Shown in pieces: positions 42,965-52,684 of a DNA stretch of 64,000 bases. The position numbers and the translations under genes are program-made. The notes beneath the pieces were generated by a model. That model did not search any database, was not told the DNA's origin, and worked only from the letters and a program-made list of their open reading frames with translations. The DNA lies in NCBI GenBank assembly GCA_035654795.1, contig DASRWC010000041.1, forward strand, positions 101,854 to 165,853. Reading direction: 5' to 3'. Each line of letters starts with the position of its first letter. Positions within the stretch are counted from its first letter, which is position 1. The DNA comes from JAAYLC01 sp035654795 (GTDB lineage Bacteria > Bacteroidota > Bacteroidia > Flavobacteriales > Flavobacteriaceae).

Positions 42965-45271
42965 ATGATGCGTCTTTCAGCCCTCCTGATTTTTTCACTT
43001 CTACCAATTGTATGTTTCGCGCAAGATTTTAGTTCCAGATGGGTCGGGCATTTCTCTTATGCCAATGTGAAAGATATTGAAAGTTATGGAGACGATCTGA
43101 TAGTAGCAGCTGAAAATGCTGTATATAGATATAATTTGTCTACAAAGGAAATTCAAACATTCACGACCATTCAAGGTCTTTCCGGGGAATTCATTTCTAC
43201 AATTCATTACTATCAAGAGAAAGATCTAATCTTTGTGGGCTACCAAAATGGCTTAATCAATATCATCAAAACTGAAAACGGCGAAGTAAAAATTCGTAAA
43301 GTAGTTGATATTTTTGAAAAAAAGACAATTTCTCCGGATCGGAAGACCATTAATCATTTTCTTGAAGAAGGAAACAAACTTTATATCTCTACGGATTATG
43401 GTATTTCTGTTTTTGACCTGGATAAATTGGAATTTGGAGACACCTATTATATTGGAGACGGCGGCTCACAAATAAAGGTAGCTCAGACGGCAATTCTAAA
43501 TTCCCGGATATATGCCGTTACAGAACAGTCCGGAATTAAAAGAGCAGAAATTTCAGACAACAATCTCATTGACTATAGAAACTGGACTCTGGTAACTCTT
43601 GGTAGCTTCAAAGCCATCGAACGGATAAAGAACGAGCTTTATGTTGCCTCCACTTTCAATCAGGTTTCGCAACTTTTTCCCGACGGTAACTTAAATCCAA
43701 AACAAAATTTCTCTCAAGACATACGAAGATTTAAAGTTACAGATAACAAACTTGCTATCACTACAAAGAATGCGGTCTATGTATATTCAGAAGGTTTTAT
43801 CAATGAAGAGCAGGTTGATTATGTTCAGAATTATTCTTTGGAATTGGAAGCAGGTATTGCATTTGGAAACAAGGTGTTTTTAGGAACAGTGGAACATGGT
43901 ATTCTAGCCGTGCCCTATGGTAGCGCTACTGCCACTCAGATTTTGCCAAACGGACCTATACGAAACAGACCCTTCGGTCTTGATGCTTCCTCAGGTCAAT
44001 TATGGGTAGTTTTTGGAGAAACAACTATAGATTTTAATCCTTACCCGCTTTCAGAATACGGAATCAGCCAACTTACTGATTCCACTTGGTTTAATATCTC
44101 TTATAAAGAACTTAAGCAAGCTTTAAACGGGAAAGACGCCACAGACATCATGAAGGTGACCATAAATCCGGCAAATCCGGATCAAGCTTATATGAGTTCA
44201 TTTCAGAAAGGTCTTTTGAAAATTGAAAACAAAGAGCCCATTATACTTTATGACGAAACTAATAGCCCTTTGACAAGAATTAATTTAGGAGGCGGTGATG
44301 CCGGAATCAGACTTTATGGATCTGATTTTGACAGGGAAGGTAATTTCTGGGTGGTTCAAAGTAAGGCTGAGAAAGGCTTGATTAAATTGACTCCCTCAGG
44401 GGAATTTAAAAAATATGATTTGTCTCGTTATATAGATCCGGTTGGTGAACTAGCTTTGACCAAACTTGCAATATCAAAAGAAGGTTTTATCTTTTTTGGA
44501 GCCTATTACAATGGTCTTCTAGGTTTTGATCCCAGAGAAAATCGTTTAAATAAAATTGGAGAAAATCCGGGTAATGGAAATCTTCCCTCTGCCAATGTGA
44601 GAGCCCTGGCGATAGATGCACAAAATAGAATTTGGATTGGAACCCTTCGTGGATTGAGAATCCTTCATAGTCCGGCAAGCTTTTTTGAGGCAGGAACCAG
44701 AGAATCACAACCCATTATAATTATGGAAAATGGTGTTGCCCAAGAATTGCTCTATCAACAATCCATCACAGCCATTAAAGTTGATGGTTCTAACAACAAA
44801 TGGATTGCCACTGCGAGCTCGGGCGTTTTCTATGTTTCGGCTAACGGACAGGAAACATTATTACGTTTTACCAAAGACAACTCTCCTCTTCCCACCAACA
44901 ATGTTCAGGATATAGCCATAGATCCGGATACGGGTATGGTTTACTTCGCAACCACTCAAGGATTGGTAGCCTATAAAGGCACCGCCACCGCCCCAAGAGG
45001 TTCATTAGCAAGATTGCGAGCTTTCCCGAATCCGGTGCGTCCCGAATATCAAGGTGTTGTGACAATTGACGGACTTACTTCTCAGGCTAATGTAAAAATC
45101 ACGGATATCAGCGGAAATCTTGTTTTTGAAACCACATCACAAGGAGGAAGCGTTCAGTGGGATACCCGAGCATTTGGCAGGTATAAAGTCCGATCCGGAG
45201 TTTATCTCATAATGGTTACAACTGAAGATGATAAAGAAACCAAGGTTGCAAAAGTGATGATTGTGCGATGA
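42965..45271 (+). CDS. porZ: PorZ-like beta-propeller protein of the T9SS
   Basis: A signal peptide (about 1-19, ending CFAQ) leads into repeated beta-propeller blades: short WVGHFSYANVKDI and later blades with NxxWIGTxxGL-type motifs (AQNRIWIGTLRGLRIL, DGSNNKWIATASSGVF). A C-terminal Ig-like/T9SS-type domain (LRAFPNPVRPEYQG, VKITDISGNLVFE) closes it. This is the layout of PorZ, a surface part of the T9SS attachment complex. The 768-residue length fits. It overlaps recO by four bases (ATGA). Confidence 0.8.
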   Translation: MMRLSALLIFSLLPIVCFAQDFSSRWVGHFSYANVKDIESYGDDLIVAAENAVYRYNLSTKEIQTFTTIQGLSGEFISTIHYYQEKDLIFVGYQNGLINIIKTENGEVKIRKVVDIFEKKTISPDRKTINHFLEEGNKLYISTDYGISVFDLDKLEFGDTYYIGDGGSQIKVAQTAILNSRIYAVTEQSGIKRAEISDNNLIDYRNWTLVTLGSFKAIERIKNELYVASTFNQVSQLFPDGNLNPKQNFSQDIRRFKVTDNKLAITTKNAVYVYSEGFINEEQVDYVQNYSLELEAGIAFGNKVFLGTVEHGILAVPYGSATATQILPNGPIRNRPFGLDASSGQLWVVFGETTIDFNPYPLSEYGISQLTDSTWFNISYKELKQALNGKDATDIMKVTINPANPDQAYMSSFQKGLLKIENKEPIILYDETNSPLTRINLGGGDAGIRLYGSDFDREGNFWVVQSKAEKGLIKLTPSGEFKKYDLSRYIDPVGELALTKLAISKEGFIFFGAYYNGLLGFDPRENRLNKIGENPGNGNLPSANVRALAIDAQNRIWIGTLRGLRILHSPASFFEAGTRESQPIIIMENGVAQELLYQQSITAIKVDGSNNKWIATASSGVFYVSANGQETLLRFTKDNSPLPTNNVQDIAIDPDTGMVYFATTQGLVAYKGTATAPRGSLARLRAFPNPVRPEYQGVVTIDGLTSQANVKITDISGNLVFETTSQGGSVQWDTRAFGRYKVRSGVYLIMVTTEDDKETKVAKVMIVR

Positions 45272-45987
45272 TTGTTAAAACCCGCGCTATAGTCTTTTCT
45301 ACCGTCAAGTATGCCGAAGCAGACCTTATTGCTACTTGTTACACCGAATCTGACGGAATAAAAAACTACATGCTGCAGAATATCTTAAAATCTAAAAAAT
45401 CAGCAGTCAAGCCTTCTTTTTTTCAACCTTTGACGCAACTGGAAATCGTTGCCAATCATAAAAATAAGGGTACTCTAGAATATTTAAAAGAGGTCAGAAT
45501 ATCTTCGCCCTATAAAAGCCTGCATACAGATGTCCATAAAGCGACACTTGCCGTTTTTTTGGCTGAAATTTTAAAGAGTTCTATAAGAGAAGAGCAGGCA
45601 AACAGCGACTTATTCGGATATTTAAAAAATGCTCTGGATTTTTTAGATTCTACTGATAAAATATCCAATTTCCATATAAGGTTTCTTTTAGATCTAAGCC
45701 AGTTTTTGGGTTTTTATCCGGATGCGGATCAGGATCAATGGACTGTCTTTAATCTCATGGAAGGTAAATTTGAAATTTCTAAATCTGATATGTATAGCAT
45801 GGAAGGTGAAGTGGTAGAAAATCTGAAATCCTTTTTTAATAAGAATTTTGACGATGTATCTTCAATTAAGCTCACCAGAACTGAAAGAAACAACTTGCTT
45901 GGCTTAATTATCAGTTACTTTCAACTTCATGTACAAGGTTTTAAGAATCCGAAATCTCTACCCGTTCTTCAGCAAATATTTAAATAA
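45268..45987 (+). CDS. recO: DNA repair protein RecO
   Basis: It mediates RecA loading with RecF/RecR. The N-terminal OB-fold (MIVKTRAIVFSTVKYAEADLIATCYTESDGIKNYM) and the helical C-terminal part (SNFHIRFLLDLSQFLGFYPD) match the family. The Cys zinc site found in some RecO proteins is not evident. It is translationally coupled to porZ through the ATGA overlap, a gene order I associate with flavobacteria. Confidence 0.93.
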   Translation: MIVKTRAIVFSTVKYAEADLIATCYTESDGIKNYMLQNILKSKKSAVKPSFFQPLTQLEIVANHKNKGTLEYLKEVRISSPYKSLHTDVHKATLAVFLAEILKSSIREEQANSDLFGYLKNALDFLDSTDKISNFHIRFLLDLSQFLGFYPDADQDQWTVFNLMEGKFEISKSDMYSMEGEVVENLKSFFNKNFDDVSSIKLTRTERNNLLGLIISYFQLHVQGFKNPKSLPVLQQIFK

Positions 45988-46061
45988 TTTCAACTTTTTG
46001 TTAGAATTACGTATCGTTTATTTGATTTTATTTATTTTTAAAGGAAATTAAAATTGTTCTT

Positions 46062-46614
46062 ATGGATACAACCAGACTTTCTATAAAGTAGAAGAAATTT
46101 TAAATCGTCAAGTAACAAAAGAAGCCAATGCCGCACAAATTTATCTTTCGTATGCCATTTGGGCTGACAGTAAAGGATATTCCGGAATTGCCAACTTATT
46201 TTCAGGCATTCAGGAGAAGAAAGGGATCATATGATGAAATTTATTCCATATATCCAAAACCGAGGGGGAAGAGCCCGAATAGCAGCCTTAGATACCGGTC
46301 CGGAAGATCCAAAGAACCTTCAGGGATGCTTTGAAAGAACTTTTAAACATGAAGTTGACAATACTACTGCCATATATGAGATTGTGGAAGTAGCACAAAG
46401 TGAAAAAGACCGGGCCACCTGGAATTTTGCACAATGGTTTGTGAAGGAACAGATAGAAGAAGAAACCCTAATAATGGATCTATTGGATAAGTTAGAAATC
46501 GCCGGAAGACCAAAAGCAACAGACGAATCGCTTTTTTATTTAGACACCCAAATTGGGAGACAAGAAGATGAAGCTGACCTGGCAAGGGGCTCCAGTGTAG
46601 ATGATCCGGCATAA
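46062..46614 (+). pseudogene. ferritin gene with two frameshifts
   Basis: The encoded protein can be rebuilt only by switching frame twice. ATG 46062 gives MDTTRLSIK and then meets TAG at 46089. Frame +2 continues as VEEILNRQVTKEANAAQIYLS...GYSGIANLF until about 46200. A third frame gives RHSGEERDHMMKFIPYIQNRGG through HEVDNTTAIYEIVE, NFAQWFVKEQIEEETL to the stop. Each switch equals the loss of one base, the second next to a T-run (TTATTTTCAGG). The ferroxidase residues of the helical core are otherwise conserved. Sequencing error in both places is possible. Confidence 0.8.
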
Positions 46615-46764
46615 TTATTAAATTCTATATTGTGATGAATCTATTTCTCTCATCCGGAGAATGAAGCTTCATATTATTCTAATTTTCCTATTTTCGCAAA
46701 AATTTGGATGGAATAATCGGGGACCTTTTTTTCTTATTCCATACAGACTAAACAGCCCGTATAT

Positions 46765-48804
46765 ATGGATACAATTGTATATCAACTGATGGAAGAATTT
46801 CAACTCCCTCTTCGAAATCCGGTTTTGATCTTCTCTTTGGTTCTTGCCATTATTCTTTTAGCCCCCATATTATTACAACGTATTAAAATACCCGGAATAA
46901 TTGGATTAATCATTTCGGGGATACTTATTGGGCCGGAAGGGTTTAATATTCTGGAAAAAAATGAATTCGTAGATATTTTTTCTACAATAGGACTCTTGTA
47001 CATTATGTTCATTGCCGGTCTCGAATTGGATCTCAATCAATTTAAAGCAAACCGGAACAGAAGCATTCTTTTTGGAGTTTACACTTTTATAATCCCACTT
47101 GCCCTTGGTTTCCCACTCTGTTATTACATACTCAGTATGTGGGATCCGGAATTTGATTTTGCAGCAAGCTTGTTGGTGGCCAGTATGTTTGCCACCCATA
47201 CTCTCCTTACCTATCCTATAGTGAGCAAACTCGGAATATCTAAGGATAAATCAGTTGCAGTAACGGTAGGAGGAACCATTTTGACAGACACTGCCGTGTT
47301 GATTCTTTTGGCCATCATTTTAGGGTCTCATCAAGGAGGGCTTACACAGGAATTCTGGATCAGACTAGCCATCTCTTTGATACTTTATTCTGCTATTATG
47401 TTTGTGGTTGTTCCACGCATTGCAAAATGGTTTTTTAGAAAACTTGAAAGCGAAAAGCATTCACACTACATTTTTGTTTTGTCTGTAGTATTCTTTTCTG
47501 CTTTCCTTGCAGAAATCGCCGGTCTTGAGTCAATTATTGGAGCATTTGCGGCAGGATTAGCTTTAAATAAACTTATTCCCAGCTCTTCTGCTCTAATGAA
47601 CAGAATTGAATTCATCGGGAATTCTTTATTTATACCTTTTTTCCTCATAAGTGTGGGGATGTTAGTTGATGTAAGAGTGATATTTAGCGGGTGGACCGCC
47701 TTGATTATTGCCGGTGTCCTGACAGTAGCGGCACTCTTAGGAAAGTATCTTGCCGCGCTTCTTACACAACTCACTTTCAAATACACCTCGAACCAGAGAA
47801 ATCTTATTTTTGGATTAAGTACAGCTCACGCTGCTGCTACCTTAGCTGTAATAAAAGTGGGGTATGATGCTGAAATTGTTGATGATAGCATTCTGAATGC
47901 CACTGTTATCATTATTTTGGTTTCATGTTTGGTAGCTTCCTTTGTCACTTCCGCGGCAGCAAAAGGCGTTGTTAAAGATACAGAGGAAGATGAAAATTTT
48001 GAGATTGATCAGGGCGCCAAGGGTGAACAAATATTAATCCCAATTGCTAACCTCTTCAATATTGAAAAAGTGTTGGATTTTGCTGTTCTGATAAAAGATA
48101 AAAAATCGCCAAATCCACTATCCATTCTTACTGTTGTGCCCAATACAGACGAGGCCGAAAAAACCATCATCAAGGCAAAACAGGAGCTTGAGAAATTTGT
48201 TGCTGAAACCACTGCTTCAGATACACAGGCCACAGTCAAAGCCGCAATAGATCATAATGCAGCCAGCGGAATTTCGAGAAGTGCCAGAGAGATTATGGCT
48301 GATTTAATTTTATTGGGATGGCCTCAAAAGACCGGCTTTCTCGAAAAAATTATCGGTGATAAGATGGAAAGTATTCTTGCGAATACGGAGAAAACCCTTT
48401 TTATTGGTGATTTTAAGATTCCTCTTGGAAACCATAAGAAGCTTTTTGTTATCGTTCCTGCCAACGCCGAACTTGAGGAAGGGTTTAATTTTTGGGTGAC
48501 AAAAATTTTAATGCTCTCTATAGAACTCTCCATTCCTTTAAATCTAAACTGCTCCAAGCCCACCTTTGATGCAATCAAAGCAATTGCAGACAAAAACAAA
48601 CTTAATTTTTCAGCAGATTTCTATGAATTTGTTGACTGGGATGACTTCCTTATTTTGTCACGAAATATCACCGAAACGGATTTTATCGTGGTCGTTTCTG
48701 CACGACACGGAAACATTTCCCATGATCATCACTTAGATAAAATTCCGAATAAATTGGAAAAACATTTCAGCAGGAATACAAAAGTGATTATTTATCCGCA
48801 ATAA
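46765..48804 (+). CDS. CPA2-type cation:proton antiporter with C-terminal regulatory domain
   Basis: About twelve hydrophobic helices (residues 15-395) form the Na+/H+ exchanger fold in the inner membrane: IKIPGIIGLIISGILIGPEG, FIAGLELDLNQFK and the LESIIGAFAAGLALN segment are typical. The roughly 280-residue C-terminal cytosolic part (LIPIANLFNIEKVLDFAVLI...) resembles a UspA-like fold instead of a TrkA-N domain. Ion specificity is unknown. It is monocistronic, followed by a terminator. Confidence 0.9.
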   Translation: MDTIVYQLMEEFQLPLRNPVLIFSLVLAIILLAPILLQRIKIPGIIGLIISGILIGPEGFNILEKNEFVDIFSTIGLLYIMFIAGLELDLNQFKANRNRSILFGVYTFIIPLALGFPLCYYILSMWDPEFDFAASLLVASMFATHTLLTYPIVSKLGISKDKSVAVTVGGTILTDTAVLILLAIILGSHQGGLTQEFWIRLAISLILYSAIMFVVVPRIAKWFFRKLESEKHSHYIFVLSVVFFSAFLAEIAGLESIIGAFAAGLALNKLIPSSSALMNRIEFIGNSLFIPFFLISVGMLVDVRVIFSGWTALIIAGVLTVAALLGKYLAALLTQLTFKYTSNQRNLIFGLSTAHAAATLAVIKVGYDAEIVDDSILNATVIIILVSCLVASFVTSAAAKGVVKDTEEDENFEIDQGAKGEQILIPIANLFNIEKVLDFAVLIKDKKSPNPLSILTVVPNTDEAEKTIIKAKQELEKFVAETTASDTQATVKAAIDHNAASGISRSAREIMADLILLGWPQKTGFLEKIIGDKMESILANTEKTLFIGDFKIPLGNHKKLFVIVPANAELEEGFNFWVTKILMLSIELSIPLNLNCSKPTFDAIKAIADKNKLNFSADFYEFVDWDDFLILSRNITETDFIVVVSARHGNISHDHHLDKIPNKLEKHFSRNTKVIIYPQ

Positions 48805-48824
48805 AGACCTTACCGTTGGAAAAT

Positions 48825-48856
48825 AAAAAATGCCTTGGGAAGCCAGGGCATTTTTT
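48825..48856. terminator. bidirectional terminator of antiporter and META genes
   Basis: AAAAAATGCCTTGG (48825-48838) pairs with CCAGGGCATTTTTT (48843-48856) around GAAG, with a single wobble. It lies between convergent genes with A/T runs on both sides. Confidence 0.88.
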
Positions 48857-48879
48857 AATAAGGCATCAAAAAGATCTCT

Positions 48880-49671
48880 TTAATCCAAATACACAACTTC
48901 AAAGGTTGCGATGGTTTTACTTCCATTCTTTAGTAAGAGCCGGTCGTTTTTAACCTCAAATGAATCTGCATCAGTCAGCACACCTGTAAAATCAGCATCT
49001 TGAAGTTTTAAATGAGGGCAAGCACGCATGGTAGAAATCATTCTTGATATTTCAATACTGTTGTTTTTAATGACATAGTCTCCCGAAAAGGTGTTACATC
49101 CGGCAAAACCGGTGATTCTGTTGTCGTGCGAATTTAAGATGAAATGGATTTCCCGCTCCTGATCATCCTCCATTACCACATTTTCCCCTCGGAGAGTTTT
49201 CAACTTCCAATACTTATTTTCAGCATCTGTTGCTACGCGATTTTCGGTTTTAAAAACGCCCAATTCCGTATTTCCGGAAAATAGTTTGAGCTCGTTATTT
49301 TTAATTTCATATCGATCTACAGCTTCAAAAATCTTTAGGAATTCATTTTCATCGAATGTAGATTGCAAACATGCCATTCTCGTTGCTCCCATTTGGGAAA
49401 AACTAATTTTATCACCCTCTCGGTTATAAGATCCGAAAAAATTATTACAGCCGGCAAAACCTGAAATCCGGTTCTCGTCATCACGCAATTCAAAACCTAT
49501 TTTACGTGGATCATCAGGGTGACTTATGGCCTCACCATTTAAAGACTGAAGTTCCCAAAAATTACCGGTAATTTTAGCTTCAGGATTTTTGTCTTTCAAT
49601 CCTTCACCGGCAGGAGAAGATCCGCAAGAAACCAAAGAAATGGAAGCAAAAAATAGAATAAAATATCTCAT
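48880..49671 (-). CDS. lipoprotein with two META domains
   Basis: A lipobox (ISLVSC, Cys16) precedes two META/HslJ-type domains, about residues 35-140 and 150-260. Each shows the same pattern: FWELQSLNGE or YWKLKTLRGE, then RISGFAGCNNFFGSY or RITGFAGCNTFSGDY, then TRMAC or TMRAC. The family is linked to heat shock and novobiocin resistance in E. coli (HslJ) but has no known activity. The duplication inside one protein is clear. Confidence 0.88.
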   Translation of the reverse strand: MRYFILFFASISLVSCGSSPAGEGLKDKNPEAKITGNFWELQSLNGEAISHPDDPRKIGFELRDDENRISGFAGCNNFFGSYNREGDKISFSQMGATRMACLQSTFDENEFLKIFEAVDRYEIKNNELKLFSGNTELGVFKTENRVATDAENKYWKLKTLRGENVVMEDDQEREIHFILNSHDNRITGFAGCNTFSGDYVIKNNSIEISRMISTMRACPHLKLQDADFTGVLTDADSFEVKNDRLLLKNGSKTIATFEVVYLD

Positions 49672-49694
49672 TTTAATTAAAATTTATCAATTTT

Positions 49695-49702
49695 CAAAAT
49701 TA
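49695..49702 (-). promoter_or_regulatory. -7 promoter element of the META lipoprotein gene
   Basis: The minus strand reads TAATTTTG, 23 bases before ATG 49671. Confidence 0.6.
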
Positions 49703-49834
49703 GGTCATAGATTTCGAATAGTTTCTTAGGAGAATGCTAAAGATTTCAAATGAATTTCTATCCTTGAAATTCATCCGGAAGACAGCTTTTGCGAAGATTC
49801 CTTTTTGTTTACTTTTAAACTTTTAATTTAAAGA

Positions 49835-50563
49835 ATGGATACGCTCGCTATCAAACAAAACCTTCAACAAATTCAAGACCGTATAAATGGTGCCTGCGCC
49901 CTGGCTAATCGAAAACCGGAAGAAGTCAAATTATTGTTAGCCACTAAAACCGTGGCTGCCGAAAAAATACAAATAGCTATTGATCAAGGTTATCATCTTT
50001 TGGGAGAGAATAAAATTTTAGAAGGATTGGATAAATATGAGGTGTTAAAACAAAACGACTGTAAATGGCACGTCATTGGTCACGCTCAAACAAATAAAGT
50101 AAAGCACATTCTGAAATATGCTGATGTCCTTCAATCTTTGGATAGATTTAAACTTGCTTTAAAACTGCAGAACAGATGCGATTTTGACAACAGAGATATT
50201 GATGTATTTATTCAAGTCAACACGTCCTATGAGAAGAGTAAATTTGGTGTTGCTCCTGAAAAAGCAATTCAACTTATAAAAGATGTGTCTGAGTTACCTC
50301 GTCTTCATATAAAAGGATTAATGACCATTGGGATTCTTTCATCGAAAGATGATCGTGTAAGAGACTGTTTTAAACTTCTAAAAGAAATTCAACAGGAAGC
50401 AATTGCATTAAAACTTCCGAATGCATCTTTTGAAGAATTGTCTATGGGAATGTCTAACGATCTGGAGCTGGCTATTTTTGAAGGGAGTACCATGGTACGT
50501 GTGGGAACGGCTATTTTTGGTCGACGTCCTTATCCCGACAGTTATTACTGGAATGAAAATTAA
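49835..50563 (+). CDS. YggS/PLPBP family pyridoxal-phosphate homeostasis protein
   Basis: It is a single-domain alanine-racemase-barrel protein that binds PLP at K38 (LLATKTV) and is thought to buffer PLP and amino/keto-acid balance. HVIGHAQTNKV and the ELSMGMSNDLELAI...STMVRVGTAIFG phosphate-binding part are present. Length (242) is normal. The serine-hydrolase gene follows 37 bases later. No enzyme activity is known for the family. Confidence 0.93.
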   Translation: MDTLAIKQNLQQIQDRINGACALANRKPEEVKLLLATKTVAAEKIQIAIDQGYHLLGENKILEGLDKYEVLKQNDCKWHVIGHAQTNKVKHILKYADVLQSLDRFKLALKLQNRCDFDNRDIDVFIQVNTSYEKSKFGVAPEKAIQLIKDVSELPRLHIKGLMTIGILSSKDDRVRDCFKLLKEIQQEAIALKLPNASFEELSMGMSNDLELAIFEGSTMVRVGTAIFGRRPYPDSYYWNEN

Positions 50564-50600
50564 GATAATGCCCTATTTCAAAACTCAAAAGTTCTATATC

Positions 50601-52181
50601 ATGAAATTCTTCTCTCGCTCTATTTTATTCCTTTTCTACTTTGCCATTTCTCTTCATAGCTCGGCACAACAGGCACCATCGTTGTCTCCAAAGCAGATAG
50701 ACAGTCTGGTTTTGAAGACCATGGCCACATTCGAGGTTCCGGGAATGGCTGTGGCTGTATTTAAAGACGGAAAATTATTTCATAAAAACACTTATGGAAT
50801 TCAATCCGTTAAGACGAATAAGCCCGTAGATGAAAATACTCTGTTTGGAGTGGCTTCAAACACCAAAGCTTTTACAACAGCGGCATTGGCGCAGTTGGTA
50901 GATGCAAAAAAACTCGATTGGGATATGAAGGTAACAGACATCATACCGGAATTTAAATTGTATGATGCCTATGTCACTTCAGAATTTACAGTAAGAGATC
51001 TCGTTACGCACAGGAGCGGGTTGGGGCTCGGTGCAGGCGACCTTATGGTTTTTCCGGCAGCAAACACCACTACACTGGAAGAGATGATTCATAATTTGAG
51101 ATATCTAAAACCTGTTTCGTCTTTTCGTTCAAAGTATGACTATGATAATCTTCTTTATATAGTGGCGGGAGAAATAGTGTCAAGAGTTTCAGGAGAAACC
51201 TTTGATTCTTACATTGAGAATCATTTTTTCCGACCCTTGGCGATGAATCGTTCTGAATTGGACATTAAAAAGATTGAAGCTGATATAAATAGAATCGACG
51301 GTCATGTTCCGATTGCCGGGCAATATGAAATCACTCCATATACCTTCACTCAAATTGCCACTCCGGCAGCAGGGATCTATGCATCTATTAATGATATGTC
51401 CACTTGGGTTCAGGCACTATTAAATGAAGGAAAATATGGAGAAAAACTCACCGACAGTCTCTTCAGTAAAAAGCAATTACAAGAAATGTGGACGCCGCAA
51501 ACGATAATTAAAAGTCGTCCCGGCCCTTATAACACACATTTCACAGCCTACGGGTTGGGATGGGTATTAAGTGATGTCAACGGATATTTTCAAGCCATGC
51601 ATACCGGCGGTCTATTAGGAATAGTTAGTCAAGTGACCCTTTTACCTGAGATGCGAGCTGCAATTATTGTGCTCACCAATCAGCAATCGGGCGCTGCATT
51701 TACTGCCATAAGCAATTCCATAAAAGACGGTTTCTTTGGTATAAAAAATAAAGACCGTATTAAAGATTATAATGACCATAGACTACGAAACGAGAAAAGA
51801 GAGTCTGAAATATTGGAAAAAATCGCGAAAGAAATTGCTCTGAATAAAAAATCAAAGGCACCCGAACTTGATGCAAACAATGTTATTGGGAAATATAAAG
51901 ATCCATGGTTTGGAAATGTAATTATTTCCAAAAACAAAAATCAGTTACGCTTTGTTTCGGAAAAATCTGGAGATTTAAAGGGGTCTATGAGCTTTTATAA
52001 AGGAACAACTTACATTGTGGAATGGGATGACCGCTCCTTAAAAGCTGATGCTTTTGTGAACTTCAATCTTGGTATAAATGGGAAGGCAGAAGGATTTAAA
52101 ATGTCGGCCATTTCACCATTAACTGATTTCAGTTATAACTATAGTGATTTGGATTTTTCACGCTTGGAAGATCAAGAATAA
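50601..52181 (+). CDS. serine hydrolase of the beta-lactamase/class C PBP fold, periplasmic
   Basis: A signal peptide (MKFFSRSILFLFYFAISLHSSAQ) leads a beta-lactamase-fold domain (about 28-400). The SxxK nucleophile is S86/K89 (ASNTK), the second motif is Y181-D-N183, and HTGG replaces KTG as in many esterase-like members. A C-terminal DUF3471-like domain follows (about 430-526). It may hydrolyse esters or peptides; resistance is not implied. I chose ATG 50601. An ATG at 50568 would lengthen the signal, and the frame from 50421 runs inside the previous gene. Confidence 0.85.
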   Translation: MKFFSRSILFLFYFAISLHSSAQQAPSLSPKQIDSLVLKTMATFEVPGMAVAVFKDGKLFHKNTYGIQSVKTNKPVDENTLFGVASNTKAFTTAALAQLVDAKKLDWDMKVTDIIPEFKLYDAYVTSEFTVRDLVTHRSGLGLGAGDLMVFPAANTTTLEEMIHNLRYLKPVSSFRSKYDYDNLLYIVAGEIVSRVSGETFDSYIENHFFRPLAMNRSELDIKKIEADINRIDGHVPIAGQYEITPYTFTQIATPAAGIYASINDMSTWVQALLNEGKYGEKLTDSLFSKKQLQEMWTPQTIIKSRPGPYNTHFTAYGLGWVLSDVNGYFQAMHTGGLLGIVSQVTLLPEMRAAIIVLTNQQSGAAFTAISNSIKDGFFGIKNKDRIKDYNDHRLRNEKRESEILEKIAKEIALNKKSKAPELDANNVIGKYKDPWFGNVIISKNKNQLRFVSEKSGDLKGSMSFYKGTTYIVEWDDRSLKADAFVNFNLGINGKAEGFKMSAISPLTDFSYNYSDLDFSRLEDQE

Positions 52182-52675
52182 CTGATTTTAATTATTTTCA
52201 AACGGCGTTTTTCACCACCTAAATTAAAATCGACTTCGTTCTGAAGCTTGCATCCTGTCAATGTAACAGCAATAGGAGCTAAAAAAGAAATTTTACCTTT
52301 AGCCACATCCGCTTCATCCACACCTACAATTTGGAAGGTTTGGATCTGTCCGTTATTCAAGTTTCGGAATGTAACCTTGGCACCAAAACGAACTTCATCT
52401 ATGGGTTGTTCTTGGGGATCTATAACCCGAGCTGTATTAATTCGCTCTATTAATTGGTTCATTTTAGCAGTAATGATTGCCGAAGTGATTCTCTTTTCAG
52501 TATCACTTTTGCCGGATATAGAACTTTTTTCGATTTCCAATTGCTTCAGTTCGTCATTAAGAAGCTGCAATCCTACCGGAGTTACATAATTCGGAACATT
52601 TGGCGGGAGTGCAGTTCTTGGTGGAATAATGGGCATTTCCTCTTGATCGCCCTCACGTACAAAACCTCGACTCAT
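52172..52675 (-). CDS. GreA/GreB family transcription factor
   Basis: It has the coiled-coil N-terminal half (LLNDELKQLEIEKSSI...AKMNQLIERINTARVID) with an acidic-tipped hairpin, and a C-terminal FKBP-like half (VRFGAKVTFRNLNNGQIQTFQIVGVDEADVAKGKISFLAPIAVTLTG). Such factors bind RNA polymerase and stimulate cleavage of backtracked RNA or, in variants, only bind. A 30-residue N-terminal extension rich in proline is unusual. It lies ten bases after a small basic ORF and overlaps the serine-hydrolase stop by ten bases. Confidence 0.85.
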   Translation of the reverse strand: MSRGFVREGDQEEMPIIPPRTALPPNVPNYVTPVGLQLLNDELKQLEIEKSSISGKSDTEKRITSAIITAKMNQLIERINTARVIDPQEQPIDEVRFGAKVTFRNLNNGQIQTFQIVGVDEADVAKGKISFLAPIAVTLTGCKLQNEVDFNLGGEKRRLKIIKISYS

Positions 52676-52684
52676 GAGCGTATT

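Noticed and set aside
46128..46334. 68-residue ORF starting MPHKFIF
   Set aside because: It is a shadow frame over the middle segment of the ferritin gene and has no similarity to a protein family I know.
50421..50600. Longer N-terminus of the serine hydrolase
   Set aside because: It overlaps the PLPBP coding region, and the signal peptide begins at 50601.
50601..52181. True beta-lactamase resistance gene
   Set aside because: It has the fold and SxxK, but HTGG replaces KTG and a DUF3471-like tail is present, more typical of esterase-like enzymes.
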